From Bacillota bacterium (GTDB lineage: Bacteria; Bacillota; Clostridia; Tissierellales; Peptoniphilaceae), in the NCBI GenBank assembly GCA_023442495.1, contig JAEZZB010000023.1, forward strand, positions 1 through 8,642: a stretch of 8,642 nt of DNA. Reading direction: 5' to 3'. Shown here one piece after another: positions 1-5,176 of the stretch. The stretch's first letter is position 1; the number at the start of each line of letters is the position of its first letter. The position numbers and the translations under genes were made by a program. The notes beneath the pieces are model-generated. The model saw only the letters and a program-made list of their open reading frames with translations, was not told the origin of the DNA and made no database searches.

Positions 1-309
1 CAATATCTATCAGTTATTTACGGTAATAATTTAAGCAAAGAATATCTTTTTTATCCAGACTATATAATCAAAAAGAAAAATGGAGAAGTATGGATAATTG
101 AAACTAAAGGTGGAGAGTCAAAAGGAAAAAGTAAAAACATTGATAAGCAGATTGAAAATAAATTCTATGCTTTTAAGGACTATGCTGATAGGAGTAAAAT
201 AAATTGGGGGTTTGTTAGAGATAAAGATACAAGACTTTATATTAATAACACAGATTACACAGAAGAAATTAATAATGAAAATTGGAAAAGACTAGAAGAT
301 ATATTTTAA
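1..309 (+). CDS. Type III restriction enzyme Res / DEAD-box helicase family protein, C-terminal end (partial)
   Basis: The last 102 codons of a gene that begins before the window. A PD-(D/E)xK nuclease signature is visible: FYPDYII, with Asp at local residue 20, followed 14 residues later by WIIETKGG, with Glu34 and Lys36. This spacing and the following Asp-rich, Lys-rich helix are typical of the C-terminal endonuclease domain of type III restriction Res subunits and related helicase-nuclease proteins. In that family an N-terminal SF2 helicase translocates on DNA and this domain cuts it. The helicase part and any Mod methyltransferase would lie upstream and cannot be seen. The catalytic residues look intact, so the end of the gene is not obviously decayed. 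It is followed by a hairpin terminator and then by mobile-element genes, which fits a defence gene carried as cargo. A solitary helicase-nuclease rather than a true Res-Mod pair is equally possible. Confidence 0.72.
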   Translation, partial: QYLSVIYGNNLSKEYLFYPDYIIKKKNGEVWIIETKGGESKGKSKNIDKQIENKFYAFKDYADRSKINWGFVRDKDTRLYINNTDYTEEINNENWKRLEDIF

Positions 310-351
310 TGAGGTGTTAAAAGGCACAAAATTTAATAATGAAACTTTCAG

Positions 352-379
352 AGAGATAGCAGAAATGTTATCTCTTTTT
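352..379 (+). terminator. Rho-independent terminator after the restriction gene
   Basis: AGAGATAGC (352-360) pairs with GTTATCTCT (367-375), with one G-T pair, around a six-base loop AGAAAT. A run of five T follows. It lies 43 bases after the stop of the restriction gene and just before the next Shine-Dalgarno, so it separates the two genes. The rest of the 310-402 gap shows no gene. Confidence 0.7.
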
Positions 380-402
380 ATATTACAATAAAGGAGATTA
401 GT

Positions 403-692
403 ATGAAAAAATTAGATCAAATAAGACAAGAGTCAAAAGAAATAAAAGAAAAAATTGACGATACAGAAGAAAGATTAAGGCAACTAAAAAATCAAGAACA
501 AAAGATATTAAAACAAGACATAGTAAAAAAAGAAAAGAAAGAACTCATAGACTAATAACAAGAGGAGCAATCTTAGAAAGCCTTATAGAAAATGCAGAAG
601 AACTAACAGATGAAGAAATAAAAATCCTACTAGAAGAAGTAACAAATACAAAAGAATTTAAAGAAACACTAAAAATAATGAGAGAAAATTAG
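403..692 (+). pseudogene. DUF3847 family protein, split by a -1 frameshift in an A7 run
   Basis: A strong ribosome site (AAAGGAGA, 391-398) precedes an ATG that opens a 50-codon frame rich in Lys, Glu and Gln (coiled-coil-like), stopping at 553-555. A second frame then runs to a TAG at 690-692 and encodes RTHRLITRGAILESLIENAE, the hallmark core of DUF3847. That small protein family is common on mobilizable plasmids and integrative elements near mobilization genes; its function is unknown. Inserting one A in the A7 run at 525-531 joins the frames into about 96 residues, which is my recollection of the family's normal length. The codons AAA AAA preceded by A would also form a slippery heptamer, so frameshifted translation or transcriptional slippage could still yield full protein. 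Simple decay is the default reading. Confidence 0.72.
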
Positions 693-711
693 AAAAATAA
701 AATAACCAAAT

Positions 712-785
712 CGCCCTTAGATTTTCTAAGGGCGCAATTATACATCCTAAAGGGTGATTGCGTGCCTTTAGAGCCAAACCCTTTA
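712..785 (-). other. Candidate oriT: inverted repeats around a nick-like site
   Basis: Read on the minus strand, a 7-base inverted repeat CTAAAGG/CCTTTAG (771-765 and 753-747) is followed six bases later by TAATTGCGCCCTTA (740-727). This matches 13 of 14 bases of TAAGTGCGCCCTTA, the nick region I recall for the RSF1010/pIP501/pSK41 type of transfer origin. The expected nick would lie between 729 and 728. A perfect 10-base stem (712-721 with 725-734, loop TTT) overlaps it. A second possible pairing, TAAAGGGT (748-755) with ACCCTTTA (778-785), competes with the first repeat. An inverted repeat just 5' of the nick, next to mobC, is the usual oriT layout. No relaxase gene survives beside it. Confidence 0.5.
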
Positions 786-786
786 A

Positions 787-822
787 CGATTTTTTTCAAA
801 ATCGGCTACGCTCCTGCGGAGC
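787..822. repeat. Two tandem hairpins between candidate oriT and mobC
   Basis: CGATTTT (787-793) pairs with AAAATCG (798-804) around TTTC. Five bases on, GCTCC (810-814) pairs with GGAGC (818-822) around TGC. They sit just past the 3' end of mobC. They may be part of the relaxosome-binding region or act as a bidirectional terminator for the convergent genes; the sequence does not decide. Confidence 0.5.
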
Positions 823-833
823 TGGACATCACT

Positions 834-1175
834 CTATCTTAGAAAGTGAAGTAAGGATTTTTCGGATTCCCTCGTATATTTCTCTTGGTTCTTTTTGATT
901 TCTTCAATATCTGCTTCGTAGATATTGCCGGTGGAATTGACATGTTTGGCAATTTGATTTTCGCTGTTGGAGATACTTTTCATTCTAAGGGTTAGCTCAC
1001 GAAGTTCGGGCAAGTCCAACTTTACAACGTATCCGTCAATTACCATTTTGCGGATGTAGGCACTCATGTTCTCAATGCCAGCCTGCTCCATTTTCTTTTT
1101 TATAAGAGCTTGTTCTTTTTCATCTACGAAGAATTTTACCTGTATCGGTCTCTTGCGATTTCTGTTATCTGGCAT
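834..1175 (-). CDS. mobC: MobC-like relaxosome accessory protein with frameshifted C-terminus
   Basis: A 113-residue protein that opens MPDNRNRKRPIQVKFF and continues through a short strand, two helices and the run MSAYIRKMVIDGYV. This is the ribbon-helix-helix arrangement of MobC proteins from Tn1549-like and other Firmicutes mobilizable elements, which bind oriT and help the relaxase open DNA. The ATG at 1175 is preferred over an in-frame GTG at 1184 because GAGG lies eight bases before it. The last ~20 residues (after ADIEEIKK) do not look like the family. Adding one A to the A5 run (T5 at 892-896 on the plus strand) gives REIYEGIRKILTSLSKIE and a stop at 829-831, a much more typical MobC tail. 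The DNA-binding core is intact. The candidate oriT follows directly; a relaxase gene does not. Confidence 0.75.
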   Translation of the reverse strand: MPDNRNRKRPIQVKFFVDEKEQALIKKKMEQAGIENMSAYIRKMVIDGYVVKLDLPELRELTLRMKSISNSENQIAKHVNSTGNIYEADIEEIKKNQEKYTRESEKSLLHFLR

Positions 1176-1192
1176 ATTCAACACCTCGCAAC

Positions 1193-2230
1193 TTAAAGGT
1201 AATATCCAACAATGCTTTGGTTTGAGCCTTCTGCCAATTTCAAGGCAACCGCAGAACTGATGGTCTTTACCTCGTCATTTTCGTTTATACAAACAAAATG
1301 ACTGCAAAATACCACATCGTCAATGCGGAACATATTCATAGGATCATAGCCGCAAATAAAAGCATCGCTCTCTATGTATTTGGAGTGTTTGATATGTTCC
1401 TCGACTTTCGCCCTTTTTTCTTGTCGGAGTTGTATGTAATTGTTCAAAATGAAACTGTAAGAAATAATCTCTGCAGTTACATCTGTAATATCAATGCGGT
1501 TTTGTTCGTATGCCGTTTCTTCGCTGTCGAAAACATTGTTGACCGAAAAGCCGAATTGCTCCAAGCATAAGAAAAAGATTGTTCCGGTAAAATATGATAT
1601 TCTTCTTACATCAAACAACAGATTGCTTTCTGCTTTGAGTCTTCCAAGATAATCATCAATAATGGCACGATACTTCTCGGCGTTGATAAACTCCAATGCT
1701 TTCAAGCCGATATATTCTGCCATTCCTTCTAATGTTTCTGCTTTCAGCTCTTGGCTCACCATAGAAGGATAGATCTTATAGCGCATTTCACGGATATAAG
1801 CAAATTTACGCAGTAATTCTATATCACGCTGCTCATAAGCATCGACAAGATACTTGTTCTCGTTATATTTGTTTACAAAGTTATCAATGTCATCGGGATA
1901 GTTGAGTAGTTCAAAATCAGAGGGATAACGAGTTTCATTGTTCGTATACTGATGACAATGGAACATTTCGTGTATCAAACAATAGGCAAGCTGTTCGGGA
2001 TCATCAACAGGGTCAAACTCCATATTCCATATAGCAACGTATTTGCCCTCATAGAATATTGATGTGTTTCCTCTGAACTCATCTTGATAAGGTATGGTTT
2101 TTCCATCAATGATGATTTCTTTGCTTGTGTATAATGCAAATCTATACTTATGGAATCCCTCGAATAAAGCGTTGAAGTCAATCGTCTTCAGAATTGTGTT
2201 TACGGTATTGTATAATTGAAGCAAATCCAT
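1193..2230 (-). CDS. Uncharacterised HExxH (gluzincin-like) metalloprotease-domain protein
   Basis: Predicted 345 residues, with no signal peptide and no clear membrane segment, so probably cytosolic. LIHEMFHCHQ carries an HExxH zinc motif (His87, Glu88, His91). About 77 residues later LEGMAEYIG supplies a Glu (168) in the EGxAxY context that serves as third zinc ligand in gluzincin-type peptidases. The C-terminal 100 residues resemble nothing I know. I chose the ATG at 2230: AGAGG precedes it by five bases, and it begins one base after the stop of the upstream GNAT frame, so the two were probably translationally coupled. An upstream in-frame ATG at 2245 would add five residues. The 3' end is about 18 bases from the mobC start. 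Base composition is richer in GC than the chromosome, suggesting transfer. The substrate is unknown. Confidence 0.6.
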   Translation of the reverse strand: MDLLQLYNTVNTILKTIDFNALFEGFHKYRFALYTSKEIIIDGKTIPYQDEFRGNTSIFYEGKYVAIWNMEFDPVDDPEQLAYCLIHEMFHCHQYTNNETRYPSDFELLNYPDDIDNFVNKYNENKYLVDAYEQRDIELLRKFAYIREMRYKIYPSMVSQELKAETLEGMAEYIGLKALEFINAEKYRAIIDDYLGRLKAESNLLFDVRRISYFTGTIFFLCLEQFGFSVNNVFDSEETAYEQNRIDITDVTAEIISYSFILNNYIQLRQEKRAKVEEHIKHSKYIESDAFICGYDPMNMFRIDDVVFCSHFVCINENDEVKTISSAVALKLAEGSNQSIVGYYL

Positions 2231-2231
2231 T

Positions 2232-2480
2232 TTAACCTCTTTCATATATCATTCTCAATTCCGTGTTAGAAGTACCGAGCTTGATTTCTTGCTCTGTGCC
2301 ATCAAAACGGAAACTGTATTCCTCATAAAACTTGATAGCTCGCTCGTTGCCTTTCAATATCCACACGGCAATATGCTTGTAGGTAGCGAGCTTCTCAAAA
2401 GCAGCGTTCATGAGTTCATAACCGACCTTTTGACCATAGTAATCAGCAAGAACATAGATAGCTTACACCTCACCACAACT
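2232..2480 (-). pseudogene. GNAT acetyltransferase, C-terminal remnant with in-frame stop
   Basis: After a TAA at 2463-2465, an open frame reads AIYVLADYYGQKVGYELM, the acetyl-CoA-binding strand and loop (motif A) of GNAT N-acetyltransferases. It then reaches ILKGNERAIKFYEEYSF, the motif B helix with the conserved N-x-x-A-x-x-F-Y, and stops at 2232-2234. The stop before AIYVL probably replaced a Tyr codon, because CGEV, which precedes it in frame, matches the usual lead-in to motif A. No GNAT-like sequence is visible beyond about 2485: the N-terminal half is missing and the text changes to a relaxase-like scrap. Without its N-terminal half the protein cannot be active. The stop nearly touches the start of the HExxH gene, so this was the first gene of that pair. 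Confidence 0.7.
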
Positions 2481-2611
2481 AGAAATTTTAAGCTTTTCTT
2501 TTATATAATCATCAAGTTCAGCAGTATTTTTAATTCCCATTCGCTTAATTTCAGATAAACTTTCAGATGCTAATTTTAGATTTTTTTTGTAGCCCAAAAT
2601 TCAAGTCCCTT
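2478..2611 (-). pseudogene. Relaxase (mobilization nuclease) C-terminal fragment, frameshifted
   Basis: The minus strand encodes GLEFWATK, then, after a frame change, KNLKLASESLSEIKRMGIKN followed by TAELDDYIKEK. The pattern of G-x-x-x-W-A-x-x-x-N-L-K, a helix, then G-I-x-x-x-x-E-L resembles the C-terminal helical region of relaxases from Tn1549-like elements. The frame breaks in a run of eight A (T8 at 2581-2588 on the plus strand); nine A would restore ATKKNLKLAS. Only about 45 residues remain. The N-terminal catalytic domain, with its Tyr and His triad, is absent. It runs in frame into the GNAT remnant, so the join near 2478-2487 is probably a recombination scar. The identification rests on pattern memory and is moderate. 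Confidence 0.45.
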
Positions 2612-2662
2612 AAATTTTAAAATGAAACTGCTATTAACGTATTAAGTTAGTAACAGTAAGTA

Positions 2663-2869
2663 TTATTTATTCAACGCTTCAAGAAGAAATTTTAGTTCTA
2701 AACCATGTACCATAGCGGCTTCTTCAACAGTTTCCATTTGACTAACGGGACAACCGATGCAACCCAATCCAAAGGACATAAGCGTACCTAAAGTTCTTGG
2801 TTTAAGTCTTATAACATCAGAAAGTATCATATCGCCAGTTATAACTAATTCATCATTTTTATCTGTCAT
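2663..2869 (-). CDS. DUF1858 (hybrid-cluster-associated redox disulfide) domain protein
   Basis: A 68-residue protein that is one whole DUF1858 domain. It has an N-terminal MILSDVI helix, then GLGCIGCP with a CxxC pair (Cys37, Cys40), then METVEEAAMVHGLELKFLLE. The spacing and the E-x-A-x-x-H-G-L segment are those of the domain described as a redox disulfide associated with hybrid cluster (prismane) proteins. It is thought to act in redox or metal-cluster chemistry in anaerobes; the exact role is not established. AAAGGGAG lies about seven bases before the ATG, and a promoter with a perfect TATAAT is upstream. No hybrid cluster protein gene is in this window. It is divergent from veg and lies next to the remnants of the mobile region. 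Confidence 0.85.
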   Translation of the reverse strand: MTDKNDELVITGDMILSDVIRLKPRTLGTLMSFGLGCIGCPVSQMETVEEAAMVHGLELKFLLEALNK

Positions 2870-2914
2870 AATTTGCTCCCTTTCAAATAATTCTAATTAA
2901 TTTTATCTAAACTG

Positions 2915-2943
2915 ATTATACCCTAATTTCGGATAAAGTTAAA
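2915..2943 (-). promoter_or_regulatory. Sigma-A-type promoter for the DUF1858 gene
   Basis: On the minus strand, TATAAT (2920-2915) has a weak -35 candidate TTTAAC (2943-2938) 17 bases upstream. It is about 45 bases before the start codon, in the divergent gap with veg. Confidence 0.55.
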
Positions 2944-2975
2944 TACATGACTTATATAGTCAAGATTTAAAAAGG

Positions 2976-3004
2976 TTGACATATAGACAAATATTGTTTA
3001 TAAT
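2976..3004 (+). promoter_or_regulatory. Consensus sigma-A promoter P1 of veg
   Basis: TTGACA (2976-2981), a 17-base spacer and TATAAT (2999-3004): a perfect match at both boxes and the ideal spacing. It should be a strong constitutive promoter. The veg promoter of Bacillus subtilis is also known for its strength. Confidence 0.88.
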
Positions 3005-3014
3005 ATTTATTTTT

Positions 3015-3043
3015 TTGACTTTAAACACTAAATATGGTATTAT
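3015..3043 (+). promoter_or_regulatory. Second tandem promoter P2 of veg
   Basis: TTGACT (3015-3020), a 17-base spacer and TATTAT (3038-3043), one mismatch in each box. It is offset by 39 bases from P1, in the same direction, and ends 37 bases before the veg start. Confidence 0.65.
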
Positions 3044-3080
3044 TATTTTGTCGAAATAAATATGAAAGTGGTGATGTATT

Positions 3081-3323
3081 ATGAAAAGGTCAGAAGCATT
3101 GGCATCAATAAGAAATGAAGTAGAAGAAATCATAGGCAAAAAGGTTCAATTGAAAGCTGATAAAGGAAGAAAGAGAATTGTTACTAGAGTAGGATATATA
3201 GAGAACGCTTTTCCAAACCTATTTACTGTAAGAGTAAATAATGATTTTGACGAAAGCTTAACTCTTTCATATACTTATGCAGACGTGTTAACCTCAACTG
3301 TTGAAATAGAGGTTGTTAGTTAA
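3081..3323 (+). CDS. veg: Veg family protein
   Basis: An 80-residue protein of the Veg/DUF1021 family, at normal full length. It starts MKRSEALASIRNEVE and carries the conserved GKKVQLKADKGRKR stretch, then an SH3-like run of beta strands ending TYADVLTSTVEIEV. In Bacillus subtilis Veg is a small abundant protein that stimulates biofilm matrix genes; its biochemical role is unsettled. GTGGTGAT lies about eight bases before the ATG. Two tandem promoters precede it and a terminator follows, so it is probably mostly a one-gene transcript with some read-through into murI. Confidence 0.93.
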   Translation: MKRSEALASIRNEVEEIIGKKVQLKADKGRKRIVTRVGYIENAFPNLFTVRVNNDFDESLTLSYTYADVLTSTVEIEVVS

Positions 3324-3326
3324 TTT

Positions 3327-3349
3327 AAGCATCATAAGGATGCTTTTTT
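3327..3349 (+). terminator. Intrinsic terminator/attenuator between veg and murI
   Basis: AAGCATC (3327-3333) pairs with GATGCTT (3339-3345) around ATAAG and runs into TTTTTT. It ends only 19 bases before the murI start. There is no room for a promoter after it, so murI must use read-through or a promoter inside veg. Confidence 0.8.
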
Positions 3350-3368
3350 ACTTTTAAATAGAGGAATT

Positions 3369-4157
3369 ATGGAAGATAGACAAAGACCGATAGGAGTTTT
3401 TGACTCAGGTATAGGCGGATTAACCGTATTAGATAAATTAATAAAGTATTTACCAAATGAACAATATATATATATTGGGGATCTAAAAAACAGCCCTTAT
3501 GGTGAGAAAACAAAAAATCAAATTATTGAATATACAAAAAACATCATAGATTATTTCGTTTCGCAAAAAGTAAAAATGGTTGTAGTTGCTTGTAATACAG
3601 CATCATCATTTATAGATGATATAAAAAGTAATTATGATATTCCGATAGTTACAGTTATGGATGCAGCCATAAAAGAGATAAAAAATCAAAAAAATATTCT
3701 TTTAGCAGCTACAAAAGGGGCTATCGAGGCTGGAATATATACAGAAAAAATTAAAAATGCAAATTATAATGCTAATATTTATAGCGTTGCATGTAGAGAA
3801 ATAGTTCCGGCATTAGAAAACAAGGAATTAGGAGATTTTGAAAAACAAGAGCTAGTAGATAAATACATAAAAAGATTTAATGATAAGAATATTGATTTAT
3901 TGATTTTAGGTTGTACTCACTATCCTGTTTTGAAAAATGAGTTTCAAAAATCTATAGGTGAAGACACTTATGTATTTGATCCTGCAGAAAATGTAGCTAA
4001 AAACGCTTATGAACATCTGAAAGAAAATAATTTATTTGGAAATAATTTTGGTGAAATCAAGCTAATGGTCACTAAAGATAAGAAAAGATTTGAAAAAAAT
4101 GTAGAAAATTTATTTCCTACAATTAAAGTAAATGAAATTGTAAAACAAAAAATTTGA
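3369..4157 (+). CDS. murI: Glutamate racemase
   Basis: Converts L-glutamate to D-glutamate for the peptidoglycan stem peptide; a cofactor-independent cytosolic enzyme. Predicted 262 residues, the usual length. Visible motifs are IGVFDSGIGGLTV near residue 8 (Asp12, Ser13), VVACNTAS with catalytic Cys75, and LGCTHYP with catalytic Cys182 and His184. All active-site residues are present. The segment after IGD reads LKNSPYG where many racemases have TARxPYG, a local variation. The start is supported by AGAGG about five bases upstream. It begins a run of same-strand cell-wall genes (murI, M15-like, murB), with a terminator immediately upstream that may damp transcription from veg. Confidence 0.95.
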   Translation: MEDRQRPIGVFDSGIGGLTVLDKLIKYLPNEQYIYIGDLKNSPYGEKTKNQIIEYTKNIIDYFVSQKVKMVVVACNTASSFIDDIKSNYDIPIVTVMDAAIKEIKNQKNILLAATKGAIEAGIYTEKIKNANYNANIYSVACREIVPALENKELGDFEKQELVDKYIKRFNDKNIDLLILGCTHYPVLKNEFQKSIGEDTYVFDPAENVAKNAYEHLKENNLFGNNFGEIKLMVTKDKKRFEKNVENLFPTIKVNEIVKQKI

Positions 4158-4176
4158 TATTTTGATGAAATCTGTC

Positions 4177-4205
4177 TTTTAATATAAAACTATATGTTGT
4201 ATAAT
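4177..4205 (+). promoter_or_regulatory. Possible promoter for the M15-like gene and murB
   Basis: TATAAT (4200-4205) is perfect, but the -35 candidate TTTTAA (4177-4182, 17-base spacer) is poor. It lies 31 bases before the next start codon in the 79-base gap after murI, where I see no terminator hairpin. Confidence 0.45.
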
Positions 4206-4236
4206 TAATACAAATGTAAATTTGAAAGGCTTCTAG

Positions 4237-5175
4237 ATGAAAAATAATAATAAATTACAAAATAATAAATTGCAAAGACTAATAAATAGAGAAAAAAGAA
4301 GAAAAAAAACAAAGTTGAGAATGGTTGCAATTGGTTTGGTTGCAACATTGTCTGTTGCTTCAGCATATGTATATATATCAAAACAACATAATGCACAAGC
4401 TGATTCTGCTAAATTGATTACCTCTTCACAAGATACTAATAATACAGATACTACATCTAGCGTAGAAAATGAAAAGAAGTTCTCAGATAAATTATTATCT
4501 TATAAAAAAATTACCGTAGATTCTGATGTATATGAAAAAATAAGTAATCGCCCAAAAATTCAATTTAAGCTTAGCGCTGGGGAATATATAAAATATTATG
4601 GTCAAGAGAATGGATGGGCTAAAGTGAAAAAAAATGGAGATTATGGATATATTCAAGCTGGAAAATTACAAGAAGTTAAAGAAAATGAATTAGTAGTGAA
4701 AGAAGGATTAATTTTAGATTCAATAAATTATAAATTTCCACAAGATTTCGACACTGTGTTTTCTGTAGATGTTGAAAATTCAATGCTTGTAATGTTTGAA
4801 GCTATGAAAAGAGATGGCATGAATATTGGAGTTTCTAGAACAACAATAGATGATAAAGAGATTAATCAAGCAAAAAATCAAAATTATGCAGTCCCTGATT
4901 ATACTAATCATACATTAAGAACGGGAGAGTCGATTGAATTAGAAATACCTAATACTACTGAAAATATAGATTTCAAGAAAACTATTCAAGGAGAGTGGTT
5001 AAACAAACACTCTTATGAATATGGATTTATTTTGAGATATCCAGAAGGCAAAGAGGATATAACAGGTTTTTTTGCTAATGATAGAATTTATAGATATGTA
5101 GGCGTTGAAATTGCTAGAGAAATGCATGAAAAAAATCTATCATTTGAAGAATACTTTAATATTACTGAGGAATAA
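4237..5175 (+). CDS. Membrane-anchored SH3 plus degenerate M15 (VanY/DdcY-like) domain protein
   Basis: Predicted 312 residues. A Lys/Arg-rich start (1-28) is followed by one hydrophobic segment (about 29-48), then an outside-facing Ser/Thr/Asp linker to about 80. Residues 90-147 look like a bacterial SH3 domain (GQENGWAKVKKNGDYGYIQ). From about 158 the chain follows D,D-carboxypeptidase family M15B: VSRTTID, PDYTNHTLRTGESIE, EWLNKHSYEYGFILRYPEGK, then RIYRYVG. Only His225 of the zinc ligands remains. The Asp of the TGxAxD motif aligns with Glu234, and the E-x-W-H motif reads N-D-R-I (281-284), losing both catalytic Glu and zinc His. It is therefore probably a wall-binding or regulatory pseudoenzyme. 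GAAAGG precedes the ATG by seven bases. It lies between murI and murB. Confidence 0.75.
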   Translation: MKNNNKLQNNKLQRLINREKRRKKTKLRMVAIGLVATLSVASAYVYISKQHNAQADSAKLITSSQDTNNTDTTSSVENEKKFSDKLLSYKKITVDSDVYEKISNRPKIQFKLSAGEYIKYYGQENGWAKVKKNGDYGYIQAGKLQEVKENELVVKEGLILDSINYKFPQDFDTVFSVDVENSMLVMFEAMKRDGMNIGVSRTTIDDKEINQAKNQNYAVPDYTNHTLRTGESIELEIPNTTENIDFKKTIQGEWLNKHSYEYGFILRYPEGKEDITGFFANDRIYRYVGVEIAREMHEKNLSFEEYFNITEE

Positions 5176-5176
5176 T

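Noticed and set aside
712..734. Perfect 10-base stem as a rho-independent terminator between convergent DUF3847 and mobC
   Set aside because: No T run follows on either strand, and it overlaps the nick-like motif. I treat it as part of the candidate oriT.
1176..1184. GTG start of mobC three codons upstream
   Set aside because: It overlaps the GAGG ribosome site that fits the ATG at 1175, and MobC relatives begin MPDN.
1298..1570. Plus-strand open frame opposite the HExxH gene
   Set aside because: No ribosome site or recognisable domain; it is antisense to a supported gene.
2231..2245. Upstream ATG of the HExxH gene
   Set aside because: It lacks a good ribosome site. The ATG at 2230 has AGAGG and directly follows the GNAT stop.
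2289..2558. Plus-strand open frame across the GNAT and relaxase remnants
   Set aside because: It crosses two unrelated remnants and has no domain pattern. The opposite strand explains the sequence.
4205..4396. Minus-strand Phe-rich open frame
   Set aside because: It is the complement of the Lys-rich start and membrane segment of the M15-like gene.
5105..5176. N-terminal extension of murB within the M15-like gene
   Set aside because: It would overlap the previous gene by 71 bases and has no family similarity; the ATG at 5177 has a proper ribosome site.
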